This document shows positions 54,111 to 64,000 of a stretch of 64,000 nt of DNA, piece after piece (position 1 is the first letter of the stretch; each line of letters begins with the position of its first letter). The position numbers and the translations under genes are program-made. The stretch comes from Galbula dea (Eukaryota > Chordata > Aves > Piciformes > Galbulidae), in contig VWZX01004911.1 in assembly GCA_013399015.1 (NCBI GenBank), forward strand, positions 903,553 to 967,552, in the 5' to 3' direction. The notes under the pieces are model-generated. The model ran no database searches, was not told the origin of the DNA, and saw only the letters and a program-made list of their open reading frames with translations.

Positions 54111-57100
54111 CAGATTGTGGTCTCTGGTACAGGTGGACAGGTTGGGGAAGGCTGAAGGAATGGCTGGAGGCAGTTCAGCCCCATAGGGCCCCAGAGTGAT
54201 CCCTGCCACAGCAGTTGCAGTCTTTCCAGTGACAGATTTTCACTTTAGCCAATGCCTTTCAGAAGCCATGGGGACCATAGCTGAGGGAGGATCATGGAAA
54301 TGAAGGGAGGATTTGGGGTTAAGGTTTGGAGCCTGTTGGTAGCACTTTAATGTGCTTTCAAAGGAAATTCCCTAGATCCAAGTGATGGCTGCTGCAAAAT
54401 AACAGAGGATCACCCTGAGCTGTAAAAGCCTTGCTAAGGAAGAGGCTTAGACATGGGGAAGCCACAGGAGAAATCCAGGATGGTGACTTAGCATGATAAG
54501 GAAATGTTCCATTGCATGGGGAAACCCAAACAGGAAAGCAGTATAAAAAGTCCTGGAAAAAGCCAGAACCTAGGGTAGGTGAGAGCCCAGAGGAGATGTT
54601 GTGGCATCCCTATGCAGGAACCTGGCAGATGAGGCTTGCTCATGCCACATGGCTCAGTGTAGGCTTCTGACAGTAATGCTGGACCAGAAACAAGATGGTT
54701 TGGAGAGACCTCTCTGAAACACAAGCCACTGCATTTAGTCCAAACCAGCATAGGCTGAAAGTCACCACAGTGCCCAGAGTGCTTGGCCACATCTAAGAAG
54801 CTACAGCTGACCTTCTGCATCTCCAGACTCAGCCAAGTGGTTAAAATCTGTACAGCTCCCAAACCCAGAGAGGAGCTGGAGTTTGGGTCAGTTCCACACA
54901 AAGAGCTGTGCTGGAACAGCCCAGGGAGGGAGGAGGAGGAGGAGGAGAGGGAGCTGGAGCTGCTGCTCCTCTTTGCTTGTTTTCAGAATAAAGAGAGAGT
55001 CAGTCTTCAGAGATGCTAATTTATCTCTTTTCACAGTCAGTGAGTTTGCTTATGGCAATGAAAGCAAAACAAAGTCAAACATCTTCAAGGTCTAGTGCAG
55101 CAATGCACCAACACAGCTGCAGTCTGTGTGGAAGGGCTGCACGTCACACAGGGGAAGGGTGGCAGGGCTGGGTTATGGTCTGTGCTGCAGACAGGTTCAC
55201 AGAGGTGGCCTCAACTCTTTGCAGAGCCTTTTTTGAGTGCACTGTTAAAATAATCATGAAGATTTCTGACCCTGGGCATTGCTGGGTCAGGAGCATCCTG
55301 GCACCAGGCTGTAGCAGTGCTCTTCAGAGCTCCCTTTGCAACTTCTTCCTCCTTCTCCCAAAACCATGAGCACTCAAAGCAGGTTGTGCATGCATATTGT
55401 TTTTGGCAATAAAACCACACACACTTTCCAAGCTAGGCTGGAGAGACACCAGCAGCTTGAGTTTCTCCTCTTGTCTCCCAGAGCTCAAGCAGCAGAGGAG
55501 TAATGGCCAAAGCAGATCAAGTGTGGGGAGTCACAGAGGTGAGGGTGACTGGACAGCAAGAGCCATGGCTGGGCCCTACCTAGCAGCATGAAATGTTTGG
55601 GAGTTGCAGGAGAACTGGTAAAGGTTTAAAGACAGATTTAAGGGCCAAAAAATTTAAGGTGGCACATTGGGAAATTCAGTAAGGGCAGGCACAGGCTGTG
55701 TTTTGTCCACAGCAAAGAGCCCATCTCAGACCTTCACCTTGCTGCCAGGGCACTCAGGGTGAACTGCAGCATCTCAAGGGAAGTGTGGCACTGAGATAGC
55801 AACAGAGCAGGACCACCTGGCAAAGACATGAAACCACAGTGCAGCACCTGGCAGAAGTGCCCTGACATGAAGGAGGAGGAGGAGAGAGCCCCATGCATCT
55901 GCTCCATTAGCACATCCAAATTAGCAGGTGTGATTAGAGGTGCTAAGGATGTGGTTGTGTCCCTGAAGGGTCACCAGCACTGTGGGATCACAGGGTTTGG
56001 CAGGACAAGATGAAGAGTGACAGCTGAAAAGAGCTAGAAAGATGTGAAAGGTGTTTGGGGAGAAGCTCAGGTAATTCAGGTCACAGACAGCTTCTGGGTT
56101 GCTAACATCTAACACTTTCCATACAGGAGCAACTCCATCAGTTCCCCAGTTTCATGTTCAAATAAAGCCTTACTTTCTGCTTCTGATGTGCCTCCTTGTA
56201 AAATCTAAGGGGAGAGCAGAGGAATCAACACCTGCTGCTCTTTCTTAGCCAGCTTATTCCATCTGGGAGGTTGCTGAGGAGGATGCTATCCCTCTACAGG
56301 GTGCAGTGATCAGAAACTGGAATAAAACTGGGACAGATACCAGGCTATAACTGTAGAATAATGAATAATTCTGCTCTTCCAAACCCATGAAACACAAAGA
56401 AAGAAGATTTTAGCATATGAAAGACTCCAGGAAAATGTATGCAGCCAGGCTGTTAACATTTGCCAGCAGTTCCCAGCTCAGAGCTGATTCCCAGGCCTTG
56501 ACTGAACAAGCTGACATCAGAAGAAGAGTGAGGAAGCAAGATTGGGATAGAGCAGGAGCTCTAAAGCTGCCTTGGGAGAGATCCAGAGCAAAGTAACTGC
56601 TTTTCAACAGCTGGGAGTGCAAGACTAAGCTTAGAGACCCTAAAAGCAACACAGAAAGCAGGCAGAGATGCTGATTTTTCCTGATTTACTTGTGGAGGAG
56701 AGATCATATCCACACCAGAGTGTCTCATGCCATCCCACCAGTACAGCTCTATTGGCCATGAGTGGAAGAAGACCAAAAGGCATAGAAATTTGACTGTAAC
56801 AACCTCAGCTGCCACCATTTCTCTTTTTTTCCTCCCCTACATCCTCTTTCTTCTGGTTCCCTAATGTTCTCTCTATCTGGATCACCTCCCCAGCCATAGG
56901 GAACACAGGGTGCTTTAGCTACTTGCTGCCAGGATGGTCTGTGCAATCCCCAGGGGTTTGGGGATGGTTTTCCACCATATCATCTCATTCTGCAGTGAGT
57001 TAATCCACACAGCTTCTCTCACCTCCCTGTTTGGCTAAGTTTCTCTCTAGACACTGATCAAGAAACTGGACTCCAGGAAATCCACTTGTGGAGAGGCAGA

Positions 57101-58251
57101 AAGCTGTGAGATGTGGAAGGCATGTGGGAGGTGTGAGACACACACAGCACTAAGGAAAATCCTCTTGGAAGAGCCCTGCCTGCCTTGCTAGTCCTGCTGG
57201 GCAATCTCCCACTGCAGTGATAGCCATTTATGAGACCTTTCCACCCCCTTGAGAATACTGTTTAGTCTTGAGCAGCTCAGACCAATGAGTTCTGCTCTGA
57301 TGTGAGCTCACAGACATGACATTACTTGCACTGTAAATCTCCCAATAGCTTTTAAATAACATGTGGGGGAGATGATTAGAAGTTGGAAGGGAACTAAAAG
57401 CAGGCAGAAGAGGCATTTGGCTACCCTGGTTTCCATCAGAAAGGAAGCAGAACTACCTGGGAAATGCAGATGGGCCCCAGGGACCTTCTCACCTTCCCCA
57501 GCCTCTCAGTGTACCCTGGGGACAAGTTTAGGTCCTGCTGTGGAGAGGACCTGTTTCACCTGTTACCTTTCCTTGCCAGATACCACAGCTCCTGGGCTTC
57601 AGATCCAGGGCTGAAGGCAGAACCATCCAGAATCCAACAGAATGAGTGCTTGGTAGCTTTGTTTGCAGAACACCTTCATTTTTTCAGGGAACAGAAACAC
57701 CTACAACCACCATGCAGGTGCAGGTTGTCTATCCCCAGGTTGCACATCCCTTCCAAACACCATTTTCCCAAGGGGCTGTGTGTCTTCCAGCTCCTCTGAC
57801 CTCACCTTTCTTTTCTGGCTGGAGCTTTGTCTGCAGCAACACTTATCTAAGGGAGAAAGATTTCAGTGTTCTGTAACAAGGTAATAGACTATGTGGAGCT
57901 CTGGAAAGCTCCAAAGTGAACAGCAATCTTACTGCTCTCAGAGGGAGATTCCTGTCCCGTTTCCAGAGGGGATGTGTGTCATGCTGGAAACATTAGTACA
58001 TGGGAGTTCCCAGAGAATGAACATACATTAAGCCAGGGACCACTTTAAATACTTAAAGGATGCAGTAATCATCTTTTCCTGTGGCTTTTGTTGGAGGATA
58101 ACCCCCACACAAGCCTGGGATCTTCAAATGCTCCTCTAGCAAAATGTCTTAACTCTATAAGGATTTTTTCCATCCTGACCTGAAGAAAGAGTATTTGGAT
58201 TCCTTGTCTTAACAGCCTAGTTCTCCTTAAGGCAGGGTTCTGTCTCTTTGG
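54111..58251. other. Intergenic region between CHRNA4 and COL20A1, left part
   Basis: I see no gene or CR1. There is a short AGG run at 54925-54950 and AATAAA hexamers near 54987, 55408 and 56160 that might serve alternative CHRNA4 ends. Open frames are short and unrecognised. Confidence 0.6.
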
Positions 58252-58735
58252 AGAAAAAAGAAAGGAGAGGGGGGAAAAAGGAGAGGGGGGGAAANNNNNN
58301 NNNNNNNNNNNNNNNNNNNNNNNNNNNNNNNNNNNNNNNNNNNNNNNNNNNNNNNNNNNNNNNNNNNNNNNNNNNNNNNNNNNNNNNNNNNNNNNNNNNN
58401 NNNNNNNNNNNNNNNNNNNNNNNNNNNNNNNNNNNNNNNNNNNNNNNNNNNNNNNNNNNNNNNNNNNNNNNNNNNNNNNNNNNNNNNNNNNNNNNNGGGG
58501 AAAAAAGGAGAGGAGAAAAAAGGAGAGGGGAAAAAAAAGGAGAGGAGAAAAAAGGAGAGGGGAAAAAGGAGAGGGGAAAAAGGAGAGGGGAAAAAGGAGA
58601 GGGGAAAAAGGAGAGGGGAAAAAAGGAGAGGGAAGAAAGGAGAGGGAAAGAAAGGAGAGGGAAAAAAAGGAGAGGGAAAAAAAGGAGAGGGAAAAAAAGG
58701 AGAGGGAAAAAAGAGAGGGAAAAAGAGAAAAAAGG
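58252..58735 (+). repeat. Homopurine minisatellite (GGAGAGGGGAAAAA-type units) with assembly gap
   Basis: The + strand is almost wholly A and G across this stretch. Units of about 12-16 bases (GGAGAGGGGAAAAA and variants) repeat irregularly on both sides of the N run. The complementary strand is a pyrimidine tract. On the right the units shift from GGGGAAAAA to GGGAAAAAAA types. Confidence 0.93.
58295..58496. other. Assembly gap (202 N)
   Basis: A run of 202 N falls inside the homopurine array. The true array length is therefore unknown, and the gap size may be an estimate. Confidence 1.
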
Positions 58736-60060
58736 CAATTGCTGCAGGTTTTAATGACAGCTGAGGAGCAATGGTTTCTGCAGCACTTCACAGGCAGTGC
58801 AGCTTAGCAGATCCTGAAGCAACGATTGCAGAGGAGGAGGAAACATTCTTCTGAGTAGCCGTAGGGTTTGCTGTGGGGACATGGTCAGTGTGGCTCAGGC
58901 AAGGGGAGGGCTGGGACATGACAATTCCCTCCCTGTCACACAGACACGAGTCAGACTCAGAGCTGTTCAGTATTCCACTGATAAAATGCAAAGTAGCTCC
59001 TCAGGCTGCAGGGAAGGGGAGAGGGAAAAGGGCAGTAGGTTAATCCCCAGCTCCTCTCACTCCATGCCTGTGCTCTGTCTGGTCTAAGGCTTTGCTTGGC
59101 ACCTGCCAAGCCCCAAAGCCAGAGACTAACTGGTCAGGGCTGTCCCATCAGCAGGAGGTTCCAGTGCTGTCTGCAGTGCTAGTGCCTACAGCACCCCTTG
59201 CAAGGAAGCCATCAGCCTTCCTCCAAAAGCAGCAGCAGCAGCAGTCAACATGATGCTAGACTTTGTTACCTTGTCAAGCAACAGAGAAATGCTCTTTTGC
59301 TCCAGTGGATTGGCATCTTGGGCATGAGGTGCTGTCTGTGCTGGGGACCCAGAATAACAAGGGACAAAAATAAACCACAAGCAGACAAAGGGGTGGAAAT
59401 GAGCTGTTATTTCTGAGCCTTTCCAGCCATTATTTCTTTTTCTTACCAGGCTGTCACCCTGCACCTCTGACTTTATCTTGCTGTGGGACATACAGTGTGA
59501 GTTTGAACACAGCAGTTGGCCAGTGCTGAGAGGAACAAAGCAGTGACTCATCTGAACACAGGCTGCTCTGGTGCTTTTAGTGCTGGATTGACTTCTCCCA
59601 ATGGAAATGATGGGACTTTAACAAAACAAAACCCAAACCAACCCAAAACCACACAACAGAACACATCTGGTGTTCAGGTTGCTGCTTCTCTTGCAGTGTG
59701 TGAAGCTTTCACCCAGAGGTTTCCAGAGCAAAGCAATGTCTTCAAGTTGCCTCCACACCAGCCATCAGGGGGTGAAATCTGTGTGGGGAAAGGAGATGAG
59801 GCCACTGAGCAAAGGAAAGAATCAGGGTTAAATCCTGAGAAGCAATGGCCCAGGATTCATCCTTTTCCCTTCTAAATCTTCTGTTTGGTGCCAGTGATAG
59901 ACTTCATTGGCCAGGACCTTCTAGAACTGAAATGTGTGCAGGAACTGAGATATTGTTGCACTCTAACCACCCTGGAAACCTTGCTGGTGACAAGAACTGC
60001 AGATGCTTTTCCCTTGCTGACTCCACCTGCTGCAGTGATGTGTTAGGCTATAAGGAGCAG
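58736..60060. other. Region downstream of the COL20A1 stop, probable 3' UTR and flank
   Basis: On the minus strand this follows the proposed stop. No AATAAA was seen on the minus strand here. An ATTAAA variant (as TTTAAT on +) near 58749 is a weak candidate. A CAG run lies at 59229-59244 and an A/C-rich tract near 59620-59660. Confidence 0.5.
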
Positions 60061-60146
60061 TCAATGGAGCTGGCTTTTGTCCATAGGAACTGCACCTGGA
60101 GCATCCTGATAGGATGCAAAGGAGGCTCCTGAAGGACCAACAGTGC
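60061..60146 (-). CDS. COL20A1: COL20A1 terminal coding exon (proposed)
   Basis: After an ATCATTCTTCAG acceptor, 86 bases complete the Gly codon left open by the preceding exon. They then give TVGPSGASFASYQDAP, ten more residues and TGA. The phase fits exactly and the intron is 185 bases. The tail is short, as in other FACIT NC1 ends. The acceptor tract is weaker than in the other exons and I cannot compare orthologues, so this exon is a proposal. Confidence 0.65.
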
Positions 60147-63100
60147 CTGAAGAATGATCTCTGCCTAGCTTAAGACAACCAACCTGAGAGATCAGCTGTA
60201 AAAGCTGAACTTTGCTACTGAGACAGCCAGGAAAACCTCTAGAAGTGGTACTTAGGGACATGGCTGAGAGGCATGGTGGTGACTTGATGATCTTAAAGGT
60301 CTCTTCCAACCTTAATGATTCTGTCACTTACCTCTTCTACCTCCTCCATAACATCCAGAGATATCACAGCCCCCTGGATATCCAGGCTGCCCAGGCTTCC
60401 CTTGGACACCAGGAAGACCTTGAGGACCAGCATTCCCAGGGGAACCCTTTGGACCTGGTTTCCCCAGCACAGCTTCTCCTGGTGGGCCTGCAGAAAAAGA
60501 AGCACTATAAGCTCTAGCAGATCTACTTTAGCTGCTCTTGTGTCATACCCCTCCCAATATTCCCTCTCCTACATGGTGGTTCATTTTCTGAGTATTTTTG
60601 CTTCATGTTGGTGGAAAAATAGCTCTTGCCAGTTAGAAAAAGGCTTCTGAATTCCAGTAAGAAGATTCCCTTATTCTTGACCTTCAGTGTGCTTAGCTTG
60701 TTTAACAATGAAGCCTGGTAATGAGAATCCAAATTCCACCTAGATGCCAATGCAGAAATTCCCTCTAACCCCAGGGTCTACCCCACAGCCATTGATTTTT
60801 GTCTTTACATCTCAACTATAAAAATGCAACTGTGAAAAAATAAGTTTAACCACACTCTCAAGAGGGCCTGGTTTGTTACAGCAGCAGCAAACTTCCCCCC
60901 AGATTCCCAGTACCAGGGATGAGGAAGAAGGAGTACACCAAATCCTAGCAGATTACTCCCAAATCCATGTGTTTCATCAGCTGAACTGTCAGAGTTTCTA
61001 TCCCCTGAGCATCTGGACTTGCATGCAACAAGGCAGCAAGACTAAAAACCCCTGGATATCTCCCAGGTCCTTGGAATAGCTCATTACCTGGGAATGAGTC
61101 CTACCAGAGGGAAGAAGCTGCCTGGAGCAGTCTCCTACCACCCAGGGTGCTGTCAAAAGTGATTTTCACTCTACCTGTTCTGCCTCTGGGTCCTTGGATC
61201 CCTTCTTCAGTGGCTCCAGACATCCCTTTTTCTCCTTTGGGCCCTGGGGCACCTGAACAGAGAGAAAAATGTCACTTCCCTGCATTCTGCATTTCCCTCT
61301 GGGATGTTGCTCCTGCAGCCTCCCAGCCAGGCTCTTAGATGTTGAAGTGAAGTGGAGTCACCACCCCAAAATATCTCCTCTGCCCTTACTTCTACCTGGG
61401 CACCTACTCTCTTTTCCAGAGCAGCCACTTGGCCATGAGCAGCAGGGCTCCAATCAGCAATGGTTTGCAGCCTGAGATGGGTGAAAATGAAGATTTGGGT
61501 TTCCCCTGAGAAAGTCCTAGCACTGCTGTGAGTGTGAGGTCCTCTCCCATGCTCAGGGATCAGACCAACCCCAAAGCTCAACTGTCTCTTCCCCCAGGTG
61601 CTGGGAAGCCAGGAGTGCTGTTTTCCCATGAAATCAGTACATTTCAGGGCATTTTGACAAAATACCATGTTTTCTTTCCACATCTTTAAGCTGAAACTCT
61701 TTTGATCAGCCATGTCCTTCAGATGGGCTTCCAGGGAGATCTGTCTCCTCCCATCTCCTCCCTCAACAGCCTGGAACCATCTGCAGGCTCTTACTTCACC
61801 TTTTCTCTTTTGGGGACACTTTGCTAAGCTCAGCCTGAATAGTGCCAGAGTAAGGAGTTAAAGAGAAGGTCTCCAGTTACTCAGAGGTGTTAGGACACTG
61901 CTGAAACCAACATTTTCCATTGGCTTTTGACAGACAATTACTGGAACCTCTGATAGAACACTGCCTGCAAAGCCAAGCAGAGCATTTTCCCACCACTCAC
62001 TCCTGGATGTGCAAGAACTGATTCCTCTCTCTGAAATTACCTTCCTCTCTTCCTCTAGTTTTCTGTGAGGCTTTTGCTACTGGAACTACTGCTCCAGGAA
62101 CCTATTTCCACTTCCCATATGACTCCAGCTGCCTCACACCTTCCTTCAGTGTTTTCCAAGGCTTTTTCTGCCCAGAGATCTCTTCCTCCCACCACATGTT
62201 CAACCAAATGGCCATTTCTTTTGCCTTTCTAGAGGGAAAGCCTCCTGCCCTCTAAAATTAAACTCTCCATCCTCCCCAAACCTACACATGGTAATAATTC
62301 ACCTTCCTCACAAAGCAGAGCTTCCCAAACAGGGGGCTGGCACTGGAACAGGTTGCCCAGAGAGGCTGTGGCTGCTCCATCCCTGGCAGCACCCAAGGCC
62401 AGGCTGGATGTGGCCCTGGGCAGCCTGGTCTAGTGGGTGGCATCCCTGCCCGTGGCAGAGGGGTTGGAACTAGATGCTCTTGAAGGTCTCTTCCAACCTG
62501 GCCCATTCTATGACCTGTCTTCTCTTTGAGCTATCTAACTTGGGTTTCTCTTCCTAAAAGAGAGAGTTCCAAAAGGAAAAGAGCAATGAGGTGAGAGAAC
62601 ATCATGGGTTATCTTCACAGGACCTCTTGAGGCATTCAGAGGTTCAGTTGGAAGATGAAAGACACAGGCAGATATGTTGATGAGTGTTTCTGTCCATACC
62701 TCTTTCTCCAGGATACCCATCCTTGCCTGGCTCTCCAGGGATGCCATTCTCTCCTCTTTCCCCATTGCTCCCAGGAGGACCTGGAGAACCTGGTGGTCCT
62801 GGTTCTCCTGGTATTAACTTTTCTTCCCAAAGAGGAACTGGTTTCCTTGCATGTTCATGAACAAATGAGTCAAATTTCAGTACATGAGCTGAGAAGGCAA
62901 GAGAGAAAATCAACATTTCCTTGGCTGGGAGGTTCAGAAAAGAGACAAAGGTTGCCTCAAAAGGGACATAAAATGATCAGGCAGTGCTCAAAAGCTGTCA
63001 GTCCAGACTGAGAAAGCCAGAAACTGAAGATGATGAACAGACCAAAAAATGTGTAGATGTGGTGCTTGGGGCCATGGTTTAGTGGTGAGCAGGGGAGTGT

Positions 63101-63621
63101 TGGATGGATGCTTGGACTCAGGGATCTCAGAGATCTTTCCCACACAGAATAACTCTGTGATGACTTTGCTGCCTGACCTTGGGCAAACTGCTCCTTCTCT
63201 TTGTTGCATCATAGCACAGAAGCTTGCCCCAAAATGCCTCAGGCCAGGAGGAATCAGCACAAATCATCCAAAGAATCATTTCTTTCAGTTCAGTTTCAAG
63301 CTCTCCCATGTCAGGAAGGAAGGAAACCTCTGCTAAGTGCCAAAGGGTTGAACACAGGGATGTTTCACAAGCCTCTGCCCTGATGCCACCCAAGAAAGCC
63401 AATGCAACCCTGAAGCCTGGGATGGGACATTTGCTCTGTGTGGGGTTCAGCATGGGATAAAGGAGCTCCTTGGGTCACTACAGCTTCTCTGGTGTTGCCC
63501 ACCACTGGTGGAGAAGCAGGAAGACACCTAGAGAGCTGGGCTGGGTATACTCACTTTGAATCATCCTCTCACAAGCCTGGCTAACCAGCTGGTAGATTGT
63601 GGCCAAGGACTGTGGCTCCCC
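60061..63621 (-). CDS. COL20A1: COL20A1, collagen alpha-1(XX) chain, last five coding exons (partial; 5' part outside window)
   Basis: Minus-strand exons 63621-63555, 62888-62700, 61252-61175, 60487-60332 and 60146-60061 join in frame to 576 nt, 191 residues and a TGA. Internal junctions are all phase 1. The protein starts with a non-collagenous stretch carrying one Cys, then Gly-X-Y triplets (GEP GPP GSP GPP and so on). These have two interruptions (around GATEE and GEAVL). The end has a C-x4-C pair (CDISGC) at the collagen/NC1 border and a short Ser/Gly/Pro tail. Two triplet imperfections and the C-x4-C pair are hallmarks of the COL1-NC1 region of FACIT collagens (types XII, XIV, XX, XXI), which are secreted and bind fibril surfaces. 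Assignment to type XX rests on the neighbour: COL20A1 lies tail-to-tail with CHRNA4 in other vertebrates. The von Willebrand, fibronectin III and TSPN domains would lie to the right of 64,000. Confidence 0.88.
60240..60323 (+). mobile_element. CR1 LINE 3' end inside the last COL20A1 intron
   Basis: The sequence runs through the CR1 3' motif (GACTTGATGATCTTAAAGGTC, then TCTTCCAACC) to the ATGATTCTG tail. It is antisense to COL20A1 and fills nearly half of the 185-base intron. Confidence 0.85.
60332..60487 (-). CDS. COL20A1: COL20A1 exon, end of COL1 and the NC1 cysteine pair
   Basis: The exon is 156 bases in phase 1. Triplets with one interruption (GEAVL) are followed by a run of regular triplets, then the CDISGC motif and a Gly-rich GGGRR end. 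The C-x4-C pair at the COL1/NC1 border is the conserved FACIT signature thought to form inter-chain disulphides. Acceptor CTTCTTTTTCTGCAG, donor GTAAGT. Confidence 0.92.
61175..61252 (-). CDS. COL20A1: COL20A1 exon, collagen triplets with one interruption
   Basis: The exon is 78 bases in phase 1. It gives GAP GPK GEK GMS GAT-EE GIQ GPR GRT, where GATEE breaks the triplet register. Acceptor TTTTTCTCTCTGTTCAG, donor GTAGAG. Confidence 0.88.
62335..62515 (+). mobile_element. CR1 LINE 3' end in a COL20A1 intron
   Basis: It shows GGAACAGGTTGCCCAGAGAGG, the CR1 3' UTR body, then GGTCTCTTCCAACCTGGCCC and ATTCTATGA. It lies antisense to the collagen gene. Confidence 0.93.
62700..62888 (-). CDS. COL20A1: COL20A1 exon with start of the collagen triplets
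   Basis: The exon is 189 bases. A non-collagenous peptide (ending KPVPLWEEKLIP) runs directly into twelve clean Gly-X-Y triplets. The acceptor has a strong pyrimidine tract (TTTTCTCTCTTGCCTTCTCAG) and the donor is GTATGG. Confidence 0.9.
63055..63165 (+). mobile_element. CR1 LINE 3' end fragment
   Basis: A diverged copy of the CR1 3' part (GGTGCTTGGGGCCATGGTTT, then CTTGGACTCAGGGATCTCAG and AACTCTGTGATGA), in the 666-base COL20A1 intron. Confidence 0.8.
63555..63621 (-). CDS. COL20A1: COL20A1 exon (non-collagenous segment after the TSPN domain)
   Basis: The exon is 67 bases, frame 0 at entry, giving GEPQSLATIYQLVSQACERM then IQ and one base over. The acceptor is TTTCACTTTAG and the donor GTGAGT. 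It is predicted to be a short helical linker with one cysteine. It is the rightmost COL20A1 exon I can support. Confidence 0.75.
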
Positions 63622-64000
63622 CTAAAGTGAAACATCATTTTAAATCATTAACAGCAAACCAAAGCAAACAGAAAAGGTATTAATAACTTGCCAAAAGGAT
63701 CAATAGCATCATGCATGAGAGCTTCCTGCCCATTCCTTCTGGCAGCTTCAGCTGCAGAGCCATTAATGACTGTGAAATGCAGCTTTATTTATCACAGAGC
63801 TCTGAAGCCATCAAACTGACACTGGGCAAGGTCAAGAATTGCTTTTCTCCTGCACATCAAACAGCTCAGACAGGACCTCAGTAATTACCAAAGCTGGCAA
63901 AGAAAGGGAGAGTGAATTTCACTCTCCAGCTCTATCAGAGAAGATGCTAAGTCTGTAACTGATGGAAAACATTTGGTCCCATCAGAGATTCCAACATCTT
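63622..64000. other. Right edge, presumed COL20A1 intron
   Basis: I see no further collagen exon on the minus strand up to the window edge. The sequence upstream of the 63555-63621 exon is presumed intronic. Confidence 0.5.

Noticed and set aside
58069..58791. Long open frames on both strands rich in Ser/Phe/Leu or Lys/Glu/Gly
   Set aside because: They are translations of the homopurine minisatellite and the N run, not genes.

Overview
This is a bird nuclear genomic window. Three things point that way. Single-copy vertebrate genes are split by canonical GT-AG introns. About 25 short CR1 (chicken repeat 1) LINE fragments lie in both orientations, and no other interspersed repeat family was recognised. 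The two genes found match the vertebrate CHRNA4/COL20A1 neighbourhood. The species cannot be named from the sequence alone. No alignments or searches were run, so gene boundaries come from reading frame, splice phase and known family motifs, and repeat boundaries are approximate.

Layout. From 1 to about 34.6 kb there is no gene I can support, only CR1 fragments (dense from 1 to 21.3 kb, then none recognised until 37 kb), low-complexity tracts and unrecognised sequence. From 35,098 to 53,637 (+ strand) lies the complete six-exon coding region of CHRNA4, the neuronal nicotinic acetylcholine receptor alpha-4 subunit (623 codons plus stop), followed by a short 3' UTR with AATAAA at 54,082. From about 54.1 to 60.06 kb is the intergenic space, with a homopurine minisatellite interrupted by a 202-base run of N (58,295-58,496). 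From 60,061 to 63,621 (- strand) are the last five coding exons of a FACIT collagen, best assigned to COL20A1 by its sequence type and its position tail-to-tail with CHRNA4. They join in frame into 191 codons ending at a stop. The rest of that gene lies beyond the right edge.

The two genes do not form a functional unit. CHRNA4 encodes a ligand-gated cation channel subunit of the neuronal plasma membrane. COL20A1 encodes a secreted extracellular-matrix collagen. Their convergent arrangement is shared synteny. KCNQ2, the neighbour on the other side of CHRNA4 in mammals, is not detectable in the left 35 kb.

I found no previously undescribed biological system. The observations most worth checking are a CR1 tail lying within about 10 bases of a COL20A1 splice donor inside a 185-base intron, the gapped homopurine array beyond the COL20A1 3' end, the proposed COL20A1 terminal exon, a roughly 15.7-kb CR1-free stretch covering the CHRNA4 promoter side, and several local tandem duplications.
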